DNA of 61,016 nucleotides. Source: an uncultured Oscillospiraceae bacterium. GTDB taxonomy: Bacteria > Bacillota > Clostridia > Oscillospirales > Oscillospiraceae. The notes below the pieces were generated by a model, which worked only from the letters and a program-made list of their open reading frames with translations, had not been told where the DNA came from and made no database searches. Below, piece by piece: positions 25,298 to 33,550 of the stretch; the stretch's first letter is position 1; every line of letters begins with the position of its first letter. The position numbers and the translations under genes are program-made. The stretch lies in the NCBI GenBank assembly GCA_944385535.1, contig CALWXR010000007.1, positions 1 through 61,016 on the forward strand, written 5' to 3'.

Positions 25298-27964
25298 ATG
25301 AGCAAATTCTACACTCAGTCCGCCCAGGATGTCCTGCAGGGCCTTGGGGTAGGCGCTGACGGCCTGACTACCCAGCAGGCTGAAGAGCGCCTCGCCAAAT
25401 ACGGCCCCAACAAACTGAAGGACGCCGAAAAACCCACCCTTCTTCAGCGTTTCATTGAGCAGCTGAAGAATCCCATGCTGATCATCTTGATGATCGCCGC
25501 CGCCGTATCCGCCGTCACCAACCTGATCTCCGGTGAGAGCCTGGCGGAGGTGTTCATCATTCTGATCGTTGTTCTGCTGAATGCCTGCCTGGGCGTGTTC
25601 CAGGAGAGCAAGGCTGAAGCAGCCATTGAAGCCCTTCGCACCATGACAGCCGCCACCTGTAAAGTCATGCGTGACGGCAAGCAGGTCACCCTCCATTCCA
25701 CCGATCTGGTTCCCGGTGACGTGGTCATTCTGGAAGCCGGCGATGCGGTCCCCGCTGACGGCCGTATCATCGAGAACGCCAGCCTGAAGATCGAAGAAGC
25801 CGCCCTGACCGGCGAATCCGTCCCTGTAAACAAGGATGTGGAAGCCCTGACCGTCGAAGGCAACCTGGACGACGTACCTCTGGGCGACCGGAAGAACATG
25901 TGCTACATGGGCTCTACTGTGGTTTACGGCCGTGGCAGAGCTGTAATCACCGACACCGGCATGACCACCGAAATGGGCAAGATCGCCGGCGCTCTGGCCA
26001 CCACCGAAGAGGAGCAGACTCCCCTTCAGCGCAAGCTGGATGAGCTGAGCGTGATCCTGTCCAAGCTGGTGCTGGGCATCTGTGTATTTATCTTCGCGTT
26101 CAATCTGTTTATGGCATACCGGGGCGGAGACGGCATGGGCCTGACCGTAATCCTGGAAACCTTCATGGTAGCCGTTTCCCTGGCGGTTGCCGCCATTCCC
26201 GAGGGCCTGTCCACCGTGGTTACCGTGGTTCTGTCCATCGGCGTAACCAACATGTCCAAGCGCAACGCGGTTATCCGCCGGCTCACCGCCGTGGAAACCC
26301 TGGGCTGCACCCAGGTCATCTGCTCCGATAAGACCGGCACCCTGACCCAGAACAAGATGACCGTGGTAGATCACGTGGGCGACACCAAGAACGTGTGCAT
26401 TGCCATGGCTCTGTGTTCCGACGCCAACCTGAACGATGCAGGTCAGGCGGAAGGCGAGCCCACCGAGGCCGCTCTGGTCAACTTCGCCGCCAAGGAAGGC
26501 CATCTGAAGCACGAAGTGGAAAAGACCATGCCCCGTGTGGACGAAGCCCCCTTCGACTCCTCCCGTAAGATGATGTCCACCATTCACGCTGTGGACGGCG
26601 CTTTTGTTCAGTTCACCAAGGGCGCTCCCGACGAAGTTCTGAAGCGCTGCACCAGCTACGAGGATAACGGCCAGATCGTTCCCATGACTAAGGAAAAGAT
26701 GGACGAGATCCTGAAAACCAACAAGTCCATGGCCGACCGCGCCCTGCGTGTGCTGGCTGCCGCCAAGCGCAATTGGGCTCAGCGTCCCGCCGACAATACC
26801 CCCGAGTTCCTGGAGCAGGATCTGATCTTCGTGGGCCTGACCGGCATGATCGATCCGGTCCGTCCCGAGGTCAAGCCCGCCATCGTGGACTGCGCCAGCG
26901 CCGGCATCCGTCCCGTGATGATCACCGGCGACCACAAGGACACCGCCGTGGCCATTGCCAAGGAGCTGGGCATTATCACCGACGCTTCCCAGGCCATCAC
27001 CGGTTCCGAGCTGAACGGCCTGTCCGACGAGGAAATGCAGGAAGCCGTCAAGAAGTACAGCGTCTACGCCCGTGTGCAGCCTGAGCACAAGACCCGGATC
27101 GTCACCGCCTGGAAGGCCAACGGCGCCATTACCGCCATGACCGGCGACGGCGTGAACGACGCGCCTTCCATCAAGGCCGCCGATATCGGCGTGGGCATGG
27201 GCATCACCGGCACCGACGTAACCAAGAACGTGGCCGACATGGTTCTGGCCGACGACAACTTCGCCACCATCGTAGCCGCTGTCGGCGAAGGCCGCCGGAT
27301 CTACGACAACATCCGCAAATCCATCCAGTTCCTGCTGGGTTCCAACATGTCCGAGGTTCTGGGCGTGTTCCTGGCCACTCTGATGGGCTTCACCCTGCTG
27401 AACCCTGTGCACCTGTTGTTCATCAACCTGGTCACCGACTGCTTCCCCGCCCTGGCGCTGGGTGTGGAAGAACCCGAATCCGACATCATGAACCGTCCTC
27501 CCCGTGATTCCAAGGAAGGCATCTTCGCCGGCGGTCTCGGCGTGGACATTGCCTATCAGGGCACTCTGGTCGCCATCATCACCCTGGCCTCCTATATCAT
27601 CGGCCACTGCTTCGAGGTTGGTTACTTCGAAATGCCCAATGGCGTATCTCCCGACGGCATGACCATGGCCTTCCTGACCATGTCCATGTGTGAGATCTTC
27701 CATGCCTTCAACATGCGCTCTCAGCGTAAGTCCATCTTCAGCCTGAAGGGCCACAACAAGGTTCTGTGGGCCGCTATGCTGGGAAGCCTTCTGCTGACCA
27801 CCCTGGTTCTGGAAGTTCCCTTCCTGGCCAACGCCTTCGGCTTCGAAGTCATCTCCTGGACTGAGTACTTGGTCGCCATCGCTCTGGCTATCATCGTCAT
27901 CCCCGTGGTGGAAATTGTCAAGCTGATTCAGCGCACCATGGAGCGTTCCAAGGCCAAGAAGTAA
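25298..27964 (+). CDS. Ca2+-type P-type ATPase
   Basis: An 888-residue P2-type cation pump, best matched to SERCA/PMCA-like calcium ATPases. It has an N-terminal cation ATPase domain, TGES (171-174) in the actuator, the phosphorylated aspartate D344 in DKTGTLT, and the hinge TGDGVNDAPSIKAADIGVGMG. In the membrane, AIPEGLSTVVTVVLSIG (M4) and NLVTDCFPALALGVEEPE (M6) carry the acidic calcium-site residues. It has ten helices. It exports Ca2+ (possibly Mn2+) at the expense of ATP. Its place after pit and the DUF47 gene suggests joint control of phosphate and divalent cations. Codon choice is strongly biased, as in highly expressed genes. Confidence 0.92.
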   Translation: MSKFYTQSAQDVLQGLGVGADGLTTQQAEERLAKYGPNKLKDAEKPTLLQRFIEQLKNPMLIILMIAAAVSAVTNLISGESLAEVFIILIVVLLNACLGVFQESKAEAAIEALRTMTAATCKVMRDGKQVTLHSTDLVPGDVVILEAGDAVPADGRIIENASLKIEEAALTGESVPVNKDVEALTVEGNLDDVPLGDRKNMCYMGSTVVYGRGRAVITDTGMTTEMGKIAGALATTEEEQTPLQRKLDELSVILSKLVLGICVFIFAFNLFMAYRGGDGMGLTVILETFMVAVSLAVAAIPEGLSTVVTVVLSIGVTNMSKRNAVIRRLTAVETLGCTQVICSDKTGTLTQNKMTVVDHVGDTKNVCIAMALCSDANLNDAGQAEGEPTEAALVNFAAKEGHLKHEVEKTMPRVDEAPFDSSRKMMSTIHAVDGAFVQFTKGAPDEVLKRCTSYEDNGQIVPMTKEKMDEILKTNKSMADRALRVLAAAKRNWAQRPADNTPEFLEQDLIFVGLTGMIDPVRPEVKPAIVDCASAGIRPVMITGDHKDTAVAIAKELGIITDASQAITGSELNGLSDEEMQEAVKKYSVYARVQPEHKTRIVTAWKANGAITAMTGDGVNDAPSIKAADIGVGMGITGTDVTKNVADMVLADDNFATIVAAVGEGRRIYDNIRKSIQFLLGSNMSEVLGVFLATLMGFTLLNPVHLLFINLVTDCFPALALGVEEPESDIMNRPPRDSKEGIFAGGLGVDIAYQGTLVAIITLASYIIGHCFEVGYFEMPNGVSPDGMTMAFLTMSMCEIFHAFNMRSQRKSIFSLKGHNKVLWAAMLGSLLLTTLVLEVPFLANAFGFEVISWTEYLVAIALAIIVIPVVEIVKLIQRTMERSKAKK

Positions 27965-27988
27965 TCCCAAATCCCATAAGACATAGGC

Positions 27989-28016
27989 GAGCCTCCTTCG
28001 GGAGGCTCCCTTTTTT
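27989..28016 (+). terminator. Terminator of the pit-ATPase operon
   Basis: The stem GAGCCTCC / GGAGGCTC with a TTCG loop is followed by CCTTTTTT. Confidence 0.92.
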
Positions 28017-28047
28017 GCAAAAAAACGCCCGGAGGATCCTCCGAGCG
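28017..28047 (-). terminator. dut terminator
   Basis: On the minus strand CGCTCGGAG / CTCCGGGCG with a GATC loop is followed by seven T. It sits back to back with the plus-strand terminator. Confidence 0.88.
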
Positions 28048-28069
28048 CCAATGTCCTTTGCGGGTGTCG

Positions 28070-28510
28070 TTATTTTCCTGTAGAGCCGAAGCCCCCGGCG
28101 TTTCGGGCGGTGTCGGTCAGCTCCCGGACCGCCTCATAGGCCGGCTGTAGCACCGGGGTAATGATCAGCTGGGCAACCCGCTCCCCAGGTTCCACGGTCT
28201 GAGAAGCTGTGCCATGGTTGTGCAGGGCTACCAGAATCTCTCCCCGGTAGTCGCTGTCAATGACCCCCACCTTATTGGCGGGCGCCAAGTCCCGCTTGCA
28301 GGCAAGGCCGCTGCGGGCATAGATCAGTCCGGCGCAGTGTACCGGCACCTCCAGGGCGATGCCGGTAGGCACAAAGGCCGTCTGCCCCGGCTCAATGGTC
28401 AGGGGTGCTTCCAGGCAGGCATACAGATCCGCTCCCGCCGCTTCTAAGCTGCCGTAGGTAGGCAGCTTTGCTCCTTGCCGGAGCAGTTTTACATGAATCG
28501 TTTCCATCAT
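28070..28510 (-). CDS. dut: dUTP diphosphatase
   Basis: A trimeric dUTPase of about 146 residues. It hydrolyses dUTP to dUMP and keeps uracil out of DNA. All five motifs are in order: AGADLYA, ARSGLA, GVIDSDYRGEILVAL (catalytic Asp), GERVAQLI and RNAGGFGSTG (C-terminal lid). The start overlaps the nrdG stop (ATGATG with TGA). GAGGA lies five bases before the first ATG, and either of the two consecutive ATGs may be used. Pairing with nrdG links it to deoxynucleotide supply. Confidence 0.95.
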   Translation of the reverse strand: MMETIHVKLLRQGAKLPTYGSLEAAGADLYACLEAPLTIEPGQTAFVPTGIALEVPVHCAGLIYARSGLACKRDLAPANKVGVIDSDYRGEILVALHNHGTASQTVEPGERVAQLIITPVLQPAYEAVRELTDTARNAGGFGSTGK

Positions 28511-29046
28511 TTCATTCCTCTGCTTTCTCCCTGCCAGTCCTGCCACAGGATGGTCTTTCCCGCGGCCAGGGACTTAGGGACATCAATGAGCCGCTGGTTT
28601 TCCGAGCCCCGGAATCGCAGGGACAGATTTTTCTTTTCCTGGATAAAGGGGCCGTCTACCAACACATCCAGATAGCTTAAGTATTCTCCCACATCCCCCA
28701 GACGGCCGGAGAGCAGGTCTTTTTCAAATAAATAGCCTGTAAAGGCCCAGACGCTCTTTTCTGGCAGCGCGTTTTTCACCTGCCGCAGAAGCTCTACCAC
28801 AGTGGACTGATTTCTTGGATCAAATGGCTCCCCGCCCAGCAGGGTCAACCCCCGGATATAGCCGGGACGGAGCAGATTGATGATCTGTTCTATGGTCTGC
28901 TGGGTAAAGGGCTCACCGTAGTCAAAGTCCCAAGCCACCTCATTGAAGCAGCCGGGACACCGATGGGTGCAGCCGGAGACAAACAGGCTTACCCGAACCC
29001 CGGGGCCGTTGGCAATATCACACTTTTTGATCGTCGCGTAACGCAT
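28507..29046 (-). CDS. nrdG: Anaerobic ribonucleotide reductase activating protein
   Basis: A 179-residue radical SAM enzyme that generates the glycyl radical on class III reductase NrdD. The 4Fe-4S/SAM motif is CTHRCPGC in SGCTHRCPGCFN, followed by the LTLLGGEPFDP motif typical of NrdG. It begins MRYATIKKCDIANGPGVRVS, the canonical start. An AGGAGG lies 13 bases upstream, which is rather far. The partner nrdD is not adjacent. It overlaps dut, forming a two-gene operon, and it marks an anaerobic lifestyle. Confidence 0.95.
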   Translation of the reverse strand: MRYATIKKCDIANGPGVRVSLFVSGCTHRCPGCFNEVAWDFDYGEPFTQQTIEQIINLLRPGYIRGLTLLGGEPFDPRNQSTVVELLRQVKNALPEKSVWAFTGYLFEKDLLSGRLGDVGEYLSYLDVLVDGPFIQEKKNLSLRFRGSENQRLIDVPKSLAAGKTILWQDWQGESRGMK

Positions 29047-29241
29047 TCTTCTATATCAACCTCCTGAGCCGGGGTTCGGTCTCCTCCGGCAGCTACAGCA
29101 GCTCCATAGGGCCTCTGCTTTCCTTTGACTCAGTATACCATACTCCCGCCGGGATTTCCACAGGAATCTTTCCTTTCCGGTAAAGATTGAAACCCGGCTT
29201 AAAATTCATAAAAACCTAACACTTCTCCCTGTGCTCTGCCC

Positions 29242-29270
29242 TTGCCATTTTTCCCGACCTGGGATATAAT
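29242..29270 (+). promoter_or_regulatory. Promoter of the TIGR04255-yugP operon
   Basis: TTGCCA (29242-29247), a 17-base spacer and a perfect TATAAT (29265-29270) lie 35 bases before the chosen start. Confidence 0.65.
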
Positions 29271-29305
29271 AAAAGAAATGAATGATAGAAATGAGAGGAA
29301 TGTGT

Positions 29306-30091
29306 ATGTTTTCCACTGCGCCGCGCTGCCGCTACCGGAATCATCAGCTGGGAAGTGTCATTTGCCAGCTGCGTTTTCCGGAGATCCTAGCCATTTCCGC
29401 CGGAGCGCCGGTGGCCTTTCAGGAGGCCATCCGAGGGGAATTTCCCCAGTATTCCCGGGGCCAGGACATGCCCGCCCCAAAAATCACCGGCGTTCCCGGC
29501 AGTCTGACTCTGCAAAATCCGGCGCCTGTGATCAATTACCAGTTTTCCTCTGCGGATAACGTCTGGCGGGTAAACCTGACGGGGAAATTTATCTCCTTAA
29601 GCTGCACACACTATGTAAGCTGGGAGGATTTTGCCGCCAAGCTGGATAAGCCCTTGGCCGCCTTCATCCAGGTTTATAAACCCGCCTATTTTGAACGGGT
29701 GGGATTGCGGTATTTGAATTACATCTCCCGATCCTCCCTGGATCTGGAGGGCGTCCCCTTCTCCCAGCTCATCTCCCCCTACTATTTAGGCCCCTTGGCC
29801 CAGGAGGATGTACAGGAGTCCGCCGCCGCCAAATGCAGCGTGGACGCGGAGCTGTCTCTTCGGGGCGGCTGCCGGGTAAAGCTCCACGCCGGCCCCGGTC
29901 TGATAAAGCGAAACGGTCAGCAAGATCCGGAGGTCAAGTTTATTTTTGACCAGGATCTGTTTATGCACGGCCAGCTTCCCTTGAACCTGGTCACCGGCGC
30001 TATGCAAACTCTGCACAGCCAGGCGGATTCCATTTTCCGGGGTGCCATCACCCAGCGGCTCCATGAGGCCATGGAGCCGGAACTATTGTAA
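29306..30091 (+). CDS. TIGR04255 family protein
   Basis: About 261 residues of the TIGR04255 family, which has scattered distribution and no known function. Typical features are the early LGSVICQLRFPEI strand, FQEAIRGEFPQY, the strand pair YQFSSADNVWRVNLTGKFISLSCTHY written as two halves, and FERVGLRYLNYI. No membrane segments or catalytic motif can be seen. ATG 29306 has GAGAGGA about seven bases upstream; earlier ATGs at 29282, 29291 and 29300 do not fit this site. It is followed 27 bases later by a zinc peptidase gene on the same transcript. Confidence 0.72.
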   Translation: MFSTAPRCRYRNHQLGSVICQLRFPEILAISAGAPVAFQEAIRGEFPQYSRGQDMPAPKITGVPGSLTLQNPAPVINYQFSSADNVWRVNLTGKFISLSCTHYVSWEDFAAKLDKPLAAFIQVYKPAYFERVGLRYLNYISRSSLDLEGVPFSQLISPYYLGPLAQEDVQESAAAKCSVDAELSLRGGCRVKLHAGPGLIKRNGQQDPEVKFIFDQDLFMHGQLPLNLVTGAMQTLHSQADSIFRGAITQRLHEAMEPELL

Positions 30092-30118
30092 CACTGCAAA
30101 TCAGGAGGTTCGTAAACA

Positions 30119-30835
30119 ATGCCATTTTATTACTTTGACTGGACCTATGTGGTTCTGGTCCTTCCCTGCGTTGTGCTGTCCCTTTGGGCCAGCGCCAATG
30201 TAAACAGCACCTTCAAGAAATATTCCCGCCAGTTTTCCCGGCGGAACATCACCGGTGCGGAGGCTGCCCAGCGGGTGCTGTCCGCCAACGGCGTCCGGAA
30301 TGTTCGCATCGAGCGTGTCAGCGGCAATCTGACAGACCATTATGATCCCAGAACCAATGTGATCCGGTTGTCTGACAACGTATACGGCAACACCTCCACC
30401 GCCGCCATCGGCGTTGCCTGCCACGAAGCGGGCCACGCAGTGCAGTACGCCCAGAATTACGCCCCCATCAAGCTTCGTGCCGCCATCATTCCCATTACCA
30501 ACTTAGGCTCCAAGCTTGCCATGCCCTTGATCCTGCTGGGCCTGCTCCTGTCCTTTGGTGAGAACTTCTCCTATTTCTTTGTGTACCTGGGCATCGCCTG
30601 CTTCAGCCTATCTCTGGCCTTTCAGCTGGTCACCCTGCCTGTGGAATTCAACGCCAGCCGCCGGGCCATGCAGGCCATTGAGCAGGGAGGTCTTTTGTCA
30701 GAGGATGAGCAAAAAGGCGCTCGGAAAACCCTTCAGGCCGCCGCTCTGACCTATGTTGCCGCCACTGCCACCGCCCTGGCCCAGCTGCTTCGCCTCCTGG
30801 TGATCTTCGGCGGAAACCGGAGAAGAGACGACTGA
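30119..30835 (+). CDS. Zinc metallopeptidase, YugP family
   Basis: A 238-residue membrane metallopeptidase. The zinc motif is HEAGH in ACHEAGHAVQYAQNY (about residues 102-116), with a downstream glutamate in LPVEFNASRRAM. An N-terminal helix (YVVLVLPCVVLSLWASA), two central helices and a C-terminal one (AATATALAQLLRLLVIF) anchor it. The family is widespread in Firmicutes; its substrate is unknown and a membrane-protein quality-control role is speculation. CAGGAGG precedes the start. It shares the transcript of the TIGR04255 gene. Confidence 0.88.
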   Translation: MPFYYFDWTYVVLVLPCVVLSLWASANVNSTFKKYSRQFSRRNITGAEAAQRVLSANGVRNVRIERVSGNLTDHYDPRTNVIRLSDNVYGNTSTAAIGVACHEAGHAVQYAQNYAPIKLRAAIIPITNLGSKLAMPLILLGLLLSFGENFSYFFVYLGIACFSLSLAFQLVTLPVEFNASRRAMQAIEQGGLLSEDEQKGARKTLQAAALTYVAATATALAQLLRLLVIFGGNRRRDD

Positions 30836-30855
30836 TTCTCATATCTTAATATTTC

Positions 30856-30890
30856 CCGCTCCGGACTTGACAACCGGAGCGGATTTTATT
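30856..30890 (+). terminator. yugP terminator overlapping the next promoter
   Basis: A perfect 9-bp stem (CCGCTCCGG 30856-30864, CCGGAGCGG 30874-30882) is followed by ATTTTATT. Its nine-base loop contains the -35 of the following promoter. Confidence 0.75.
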
Positions 30891-30895
30891 ATAAT
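30867..30895 (+). promoter_or_regulatory. Consensus promoter of the AbrB operon
   Basis: A perfect TTGACA (30867-30872), 17-base spacer and perfect TATAAT (30890-30895). The -35 lies in the loop of the upstream terminator hairpin. Confidence 0.9.
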
Positions 30896-30939
30896 CTGAG
30901 CCGTGTGAAAAATATGAAAAGTGTGATTGGAGTGGTACC

Positions 30940-31179
30940 ATGCCTGGAGGCAAACACATTCTGGGTAAAAATAAGCAGCATCGGGTCTTCGGCACCGCCA
31001 AGGTGGGCGACCGGGGGCAGATCGTGATCCCCAAGGAAGCCCGGGAGATGTTCGGTATCCGCCCGGGAGACACCCTGCTGATCCTGGGGGATCCGGACGC
31101 CGGGTTGATCGTCTCCCGCCCGGAAGTACTGAACAATCTGGCCAACGAAATCATCAATAACGTAAAAAAAGAGGATTGA
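30940..31179 (+). CDS. AbrB/SpoVT-type DNA-binding protein
   Basis: A 79-residue transition-state-type regulator. The swapped-hairpin AbrB domain is VGDRGQIVIPKEAREMFGIRPGDTLLILGD (split here only by reading). It is followed by a short helical tail ending in NNVKKED. It resembles stand-alone AbrB-family regulators of Clostridia rather than MazE, since no toxin gene follows. The gene is driven by a consensus promoter and is separated by three bases from the methionine gamma-lyase-like gene, so it may control that operon itself. Confidence 0.85.
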   Translation: MPGGKHILGKNKQHRVFGTAKVGDRGQIVIPKEAREMFGIRPGDTLLILGDPDAGLIVSRPEVLNNLANEIINNVKKED

Positions 31180-31182
31180 CAA

Positions 31183-32466
31183 ATGGAAGAATTACTGGAA
31201 CTGTATCAGACCATGGGCATCTCTCCCGGGGTATACGCCTATGGGGAAAACGCCCTGGAAAAGCTGCGGGATCGTTTCGCCGCCATCGATCAGGTAGCGG
31301 AGCATAACCAGGCCAAGGTTCTTTGGGCCATGCAGAAAAACCGGGTCAGCGCCGCCTGCTTTGCCGCCACCACCGGCTACGGCTACGACGACTTTGGCCG
31401 GGACAATTTGGAGCGGGTGTATGCCGATGTGTTCCACACGGAAGCCGCCCTGGTTCGCCCTCAGATCACCTGCGGCACCCACGCCCTGACCGCGGCTCTC
31501 AGCGCGAATCTTCTGCCCGGGGACGAGCTGCTCTCCCCCGTAGGCGCTCCCTACGATACCTTGCAGGAGGTCATCGGCATTCGCCCCAGCCCCTGCTCTC
31601 TGGCGGAGTATGGAGTTTCCTACCGGCAGGTGGATCTGCTGGCCGACGGCAGCTTTGACTACCCGGGCATCCAGGCTGCCATCAACGAAAAAACCAAGCT
31701 GATCACCATTCAACGCTCCAAGGGCTACGCCACCCGCCCCACCTTCTCCGTTGCCCAGATCGGGGAGCTGATCGCCTTCTGCAAAAAAATCAAGCCCGAT
31801 GTGCTGGTGATGGTAGACAACTGCTACGGGGAATTTGTAGAGACCATGGAGCCCTCTGACGTGGGAGCGGATATGACCGTTGGTTCTCTGATTAAAAATC
31901 CCGGCGGCGGTCTGGCCCCCATCGGCGGCTATATTGTAGGCAGCAGAAAATGCATCGACCGGTGCGCTTACCGTCTCTCCGCCCCTGGCCTGGGCCAGGA
32001 GGTGGGCGCAAATCTGGGTTTGATGCCCCAGCTGTACCAGGGCTTTTTCCTGGCCCCCACCGTCACAGCCGGCGCGGAAAAAGGCGCCATTTTCGCCGCC
32101 AACCTGTACGAGCCCCTGGGCTTCCGGTGCGTGCCCAATGCCACGGAAAGCCGCCACGACATCATTCAGGCGGTGGAACTGGGCAGTGAGGAAGGCATGA
32201 TCGCCTTCTGTAAAGGGATTCAGGCCGCGGCTCCTGTGGATTCCTTCGCCACCCCCTACCCTTCCGACATGCCCGGCTACAATGACAAGGTAATCATGGC
32301 GGCGGGCGCTTTCGTCCAGGGCAGCTCCATTGAGCTTTCCGCTGACGGCCCCATCCGGCCTCCCTACGCGGTGTATTTCCAGGGCGGACTTACCTGGAAC
32401 CACGCCAAGCTGGGCATTCTCATGAGTCTGCAAAAAATGGTAGACGCGGGCTTAGTCAGCCTGTGA
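31183..32466 (+). CDS. Methionine gamma-lyase family protein
   Basis: A 427-residue PLP-dependent enzyme of the Met_gamma_lyase / aluminium-resistance family (PF06838-type). The PLP aspartate is in VMVDNCYGEFVE and the Schiff-base lysine is probably in TIQRSKGYATRP. GTHALTAALSANLLPGDELL and IKNPGGGLAPIGGYIVG are conserved family blocks. The true reaction is uncertain; C-S lyase or elimination of an amino acid substrate is inferred from the fold. GAGGA lies upstream inside the end of the AbrB gene. A DMT exporter follows, which could export the product or substrate. Confidence 0.86.
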   Translation: MEELLELYQTMGISPGVYAYGENALEKLRDRFAAIDQVAEHNQAKVLWAMQKNRVSAACFAATTGYGYDDFGRDNLERVYADVFHTEAALVRPQITCGTHALTAALSANLLPGDELLSPVGAPYDTLQEVIGIRPSPCSLAEYGVSYRQVDLLADGSFDYPGIQAAINEKTKLITIQRSKGYATRPTFSVAQIGELIAFCKKIKPDVLVMVDNCYGEFVETMEPSDVGADMTVGSLIKNPGGGLAPIGGYIVGSRKCIDRCAYRLSAPGLGQEVGANLGLMPQLYQGFFLAPTVTAGAEKGAIFAANLYEPLGFRCVPNATESRHDIIQAVELGSEEGMIAFCKGIQAAAPVDSFATPYPSDMPGYNDKVIMAAGAFVQGSSIELSADGPIRPPYAVYFQGGLTWNHAKLGILMSLQKMVDAGLVSL

Positions 32467-32500
32467 TCTATATAGTACGAAAGAAAAAGAGGTATCATAA

Positions 32501-33409
32501 ATGAGTTGGTTTTGGTTTTCTATCATCGCACTGCTTTGCTGGTCCGGTTCCGATTTCTTTTCCAAGATCGGCTGCCGGGACGCCAGCGACCGCTACAGCC
32601 AGTTTAAGATGGTCATGGCTGTGGGCGCGGTCATGGGCATTCACGCCCTGTATGAGATCTTCATCGGGGGCGTAGCCATCAGCTGGGAGGTCATCTGGAC
32701 GTATCTGCCTGTATCGCTGCTGTACATCGGCTCCATGACTTTGGGCTATGTGGGTCTGCGCTACATTGAGCTGAGCATTTCCTCCCCCATCTGCAACGCC
32801 AGCGGCGCGCTGGTGGCCATCATCGCCATTCTCACCGGCACCGCCGGTTCCATGGCCGCTCCCCAGTACCTGGCCATCGTCCTGGCCTGCGCCGGTGTCA
32901 TCGGCCTTGGGTTTGTGGAAGCAAACGAGGACGAGGAACTTCGCGCCGCCCGGCAGGAGGCCTCCAACTATAAGTACGCCAAAAGCTGGCTGGCCCTGGC
33001 GCTGCCCCTGGCCTACTGCCTGCTGGACGCCGCCGGTACCTTCGCTGATGATCTGGTGCTGGAGACCCTGAACGAGGATTCGGCAAATGTGGCCTACGAG
33101 CTGACCTTCCTGGCGGCGGGTGTGGTATGCTTCGTATATACCTGCCTGATCAAAAAGCAGAAGCTGGTTCCCAAGCTGGAAGTCCCCAAATACATCGGCG
33201 CCATTTTCGAGACCATCGGCCAGGTATTCTACATCTACGCCCTGGCCAGCGGCGAGTCCGCACTGGCCGCTCCCATCATCGCCTCTTACTGCATGGTATC
33301 CGTACTGTGGAGCCGCCTGTTCCTGAAGGAGAAGCTCAGCTGGAAGCACTATGCGTGCATCGCCGTGACCTTCGCGGGCATTCTCATCATGGGCATTTAC
33401 GATATGTGA
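32501..33409 (+). CDS. DMT superfamily (EamA-like) transporter
   Basis: A 302-residue membrane protein with ten predicted helices in two repeated halves. FWFSIIALLCWSGSDFFSKIG opens the first half and YIELSISSPICNASGALVAI gives the usual EamA helix-3/4 signature. The second half ends in SVLWSRLFLKEKLSWKHY and AGILIMGIYDM, as in drug/metabolite exporters. GAGG lies eight bases upstream. It is third in the operon after the AbrB and PLP enzyme genes. Substrate unknown; an amino-acid-like compound is a guess from context. Confidence 0.85.
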   Translation: MSWFWFSIIALLCWSGSDFFSKIGCRDASDRYSQFKMVMAVGAVMGIHALYEIFIGGVAISWEVIWTYLPVSLLYIGSMTLGYVGLRYIELSISSPICNASGALVAIIAILTGTAGSMAAPQYLAIVLACAGVIGLGFVEANEDEELRAARQEASNYKYAKSWLALALPLAYCLLDAAGTFADDLVLETLNEDSANVAYELTFLAAGVVCFVYTCLIKKQKLVPKLEVPKYIGAIFETIGQVFYIYALASGESALAAPIIASYCMVSVLWSRLFLKEKLSWKHYACIAVTFAGILIMGIYDM

Positions 33410-33434
33410 TTGCGCCCTTCGTTCCATTTTTCCA

Positions 33435-33464
33435 AAAACGGTATGGCTTCGGCCATACCGTTTT
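33435..33464. terminator. Terminator of the AbrB-DMT operon
   Basis: The stem AAAACGGTATGG / CCATACCGTTTT with a six-base loop has T-runs on both strands. Confidence 0.88.
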
Positions 33465-33482
33465 CTCATTCCCTTTTTCTCC

Positions 33483-33516
33483 AAAAAACGATGCCCGGCA
33501 AAACCAGGCATCGTTT
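33483..33516 (-). terminator. feo operon terminator
   Basis: On the minus strand AAACGATGCC / GGCATCGTTT closes a hairpin and is followed by TTTTTT. It lies 35 bases past the last feo gene. Confidence 0.85.
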
Positions 33517-33550
33517 CTACTCTTATTTCTTTGCGCCGGACAGAGGCGTT

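Noticed and set aside
25292-28051. A 919-codon open frame antisense to the Ca2+-type ATPase
   Set aside because: The sense strand has every P-type ATPase motif; the antisense product is low-complexity (Gly, His, Gln, Asp) and also runs over two terminators.
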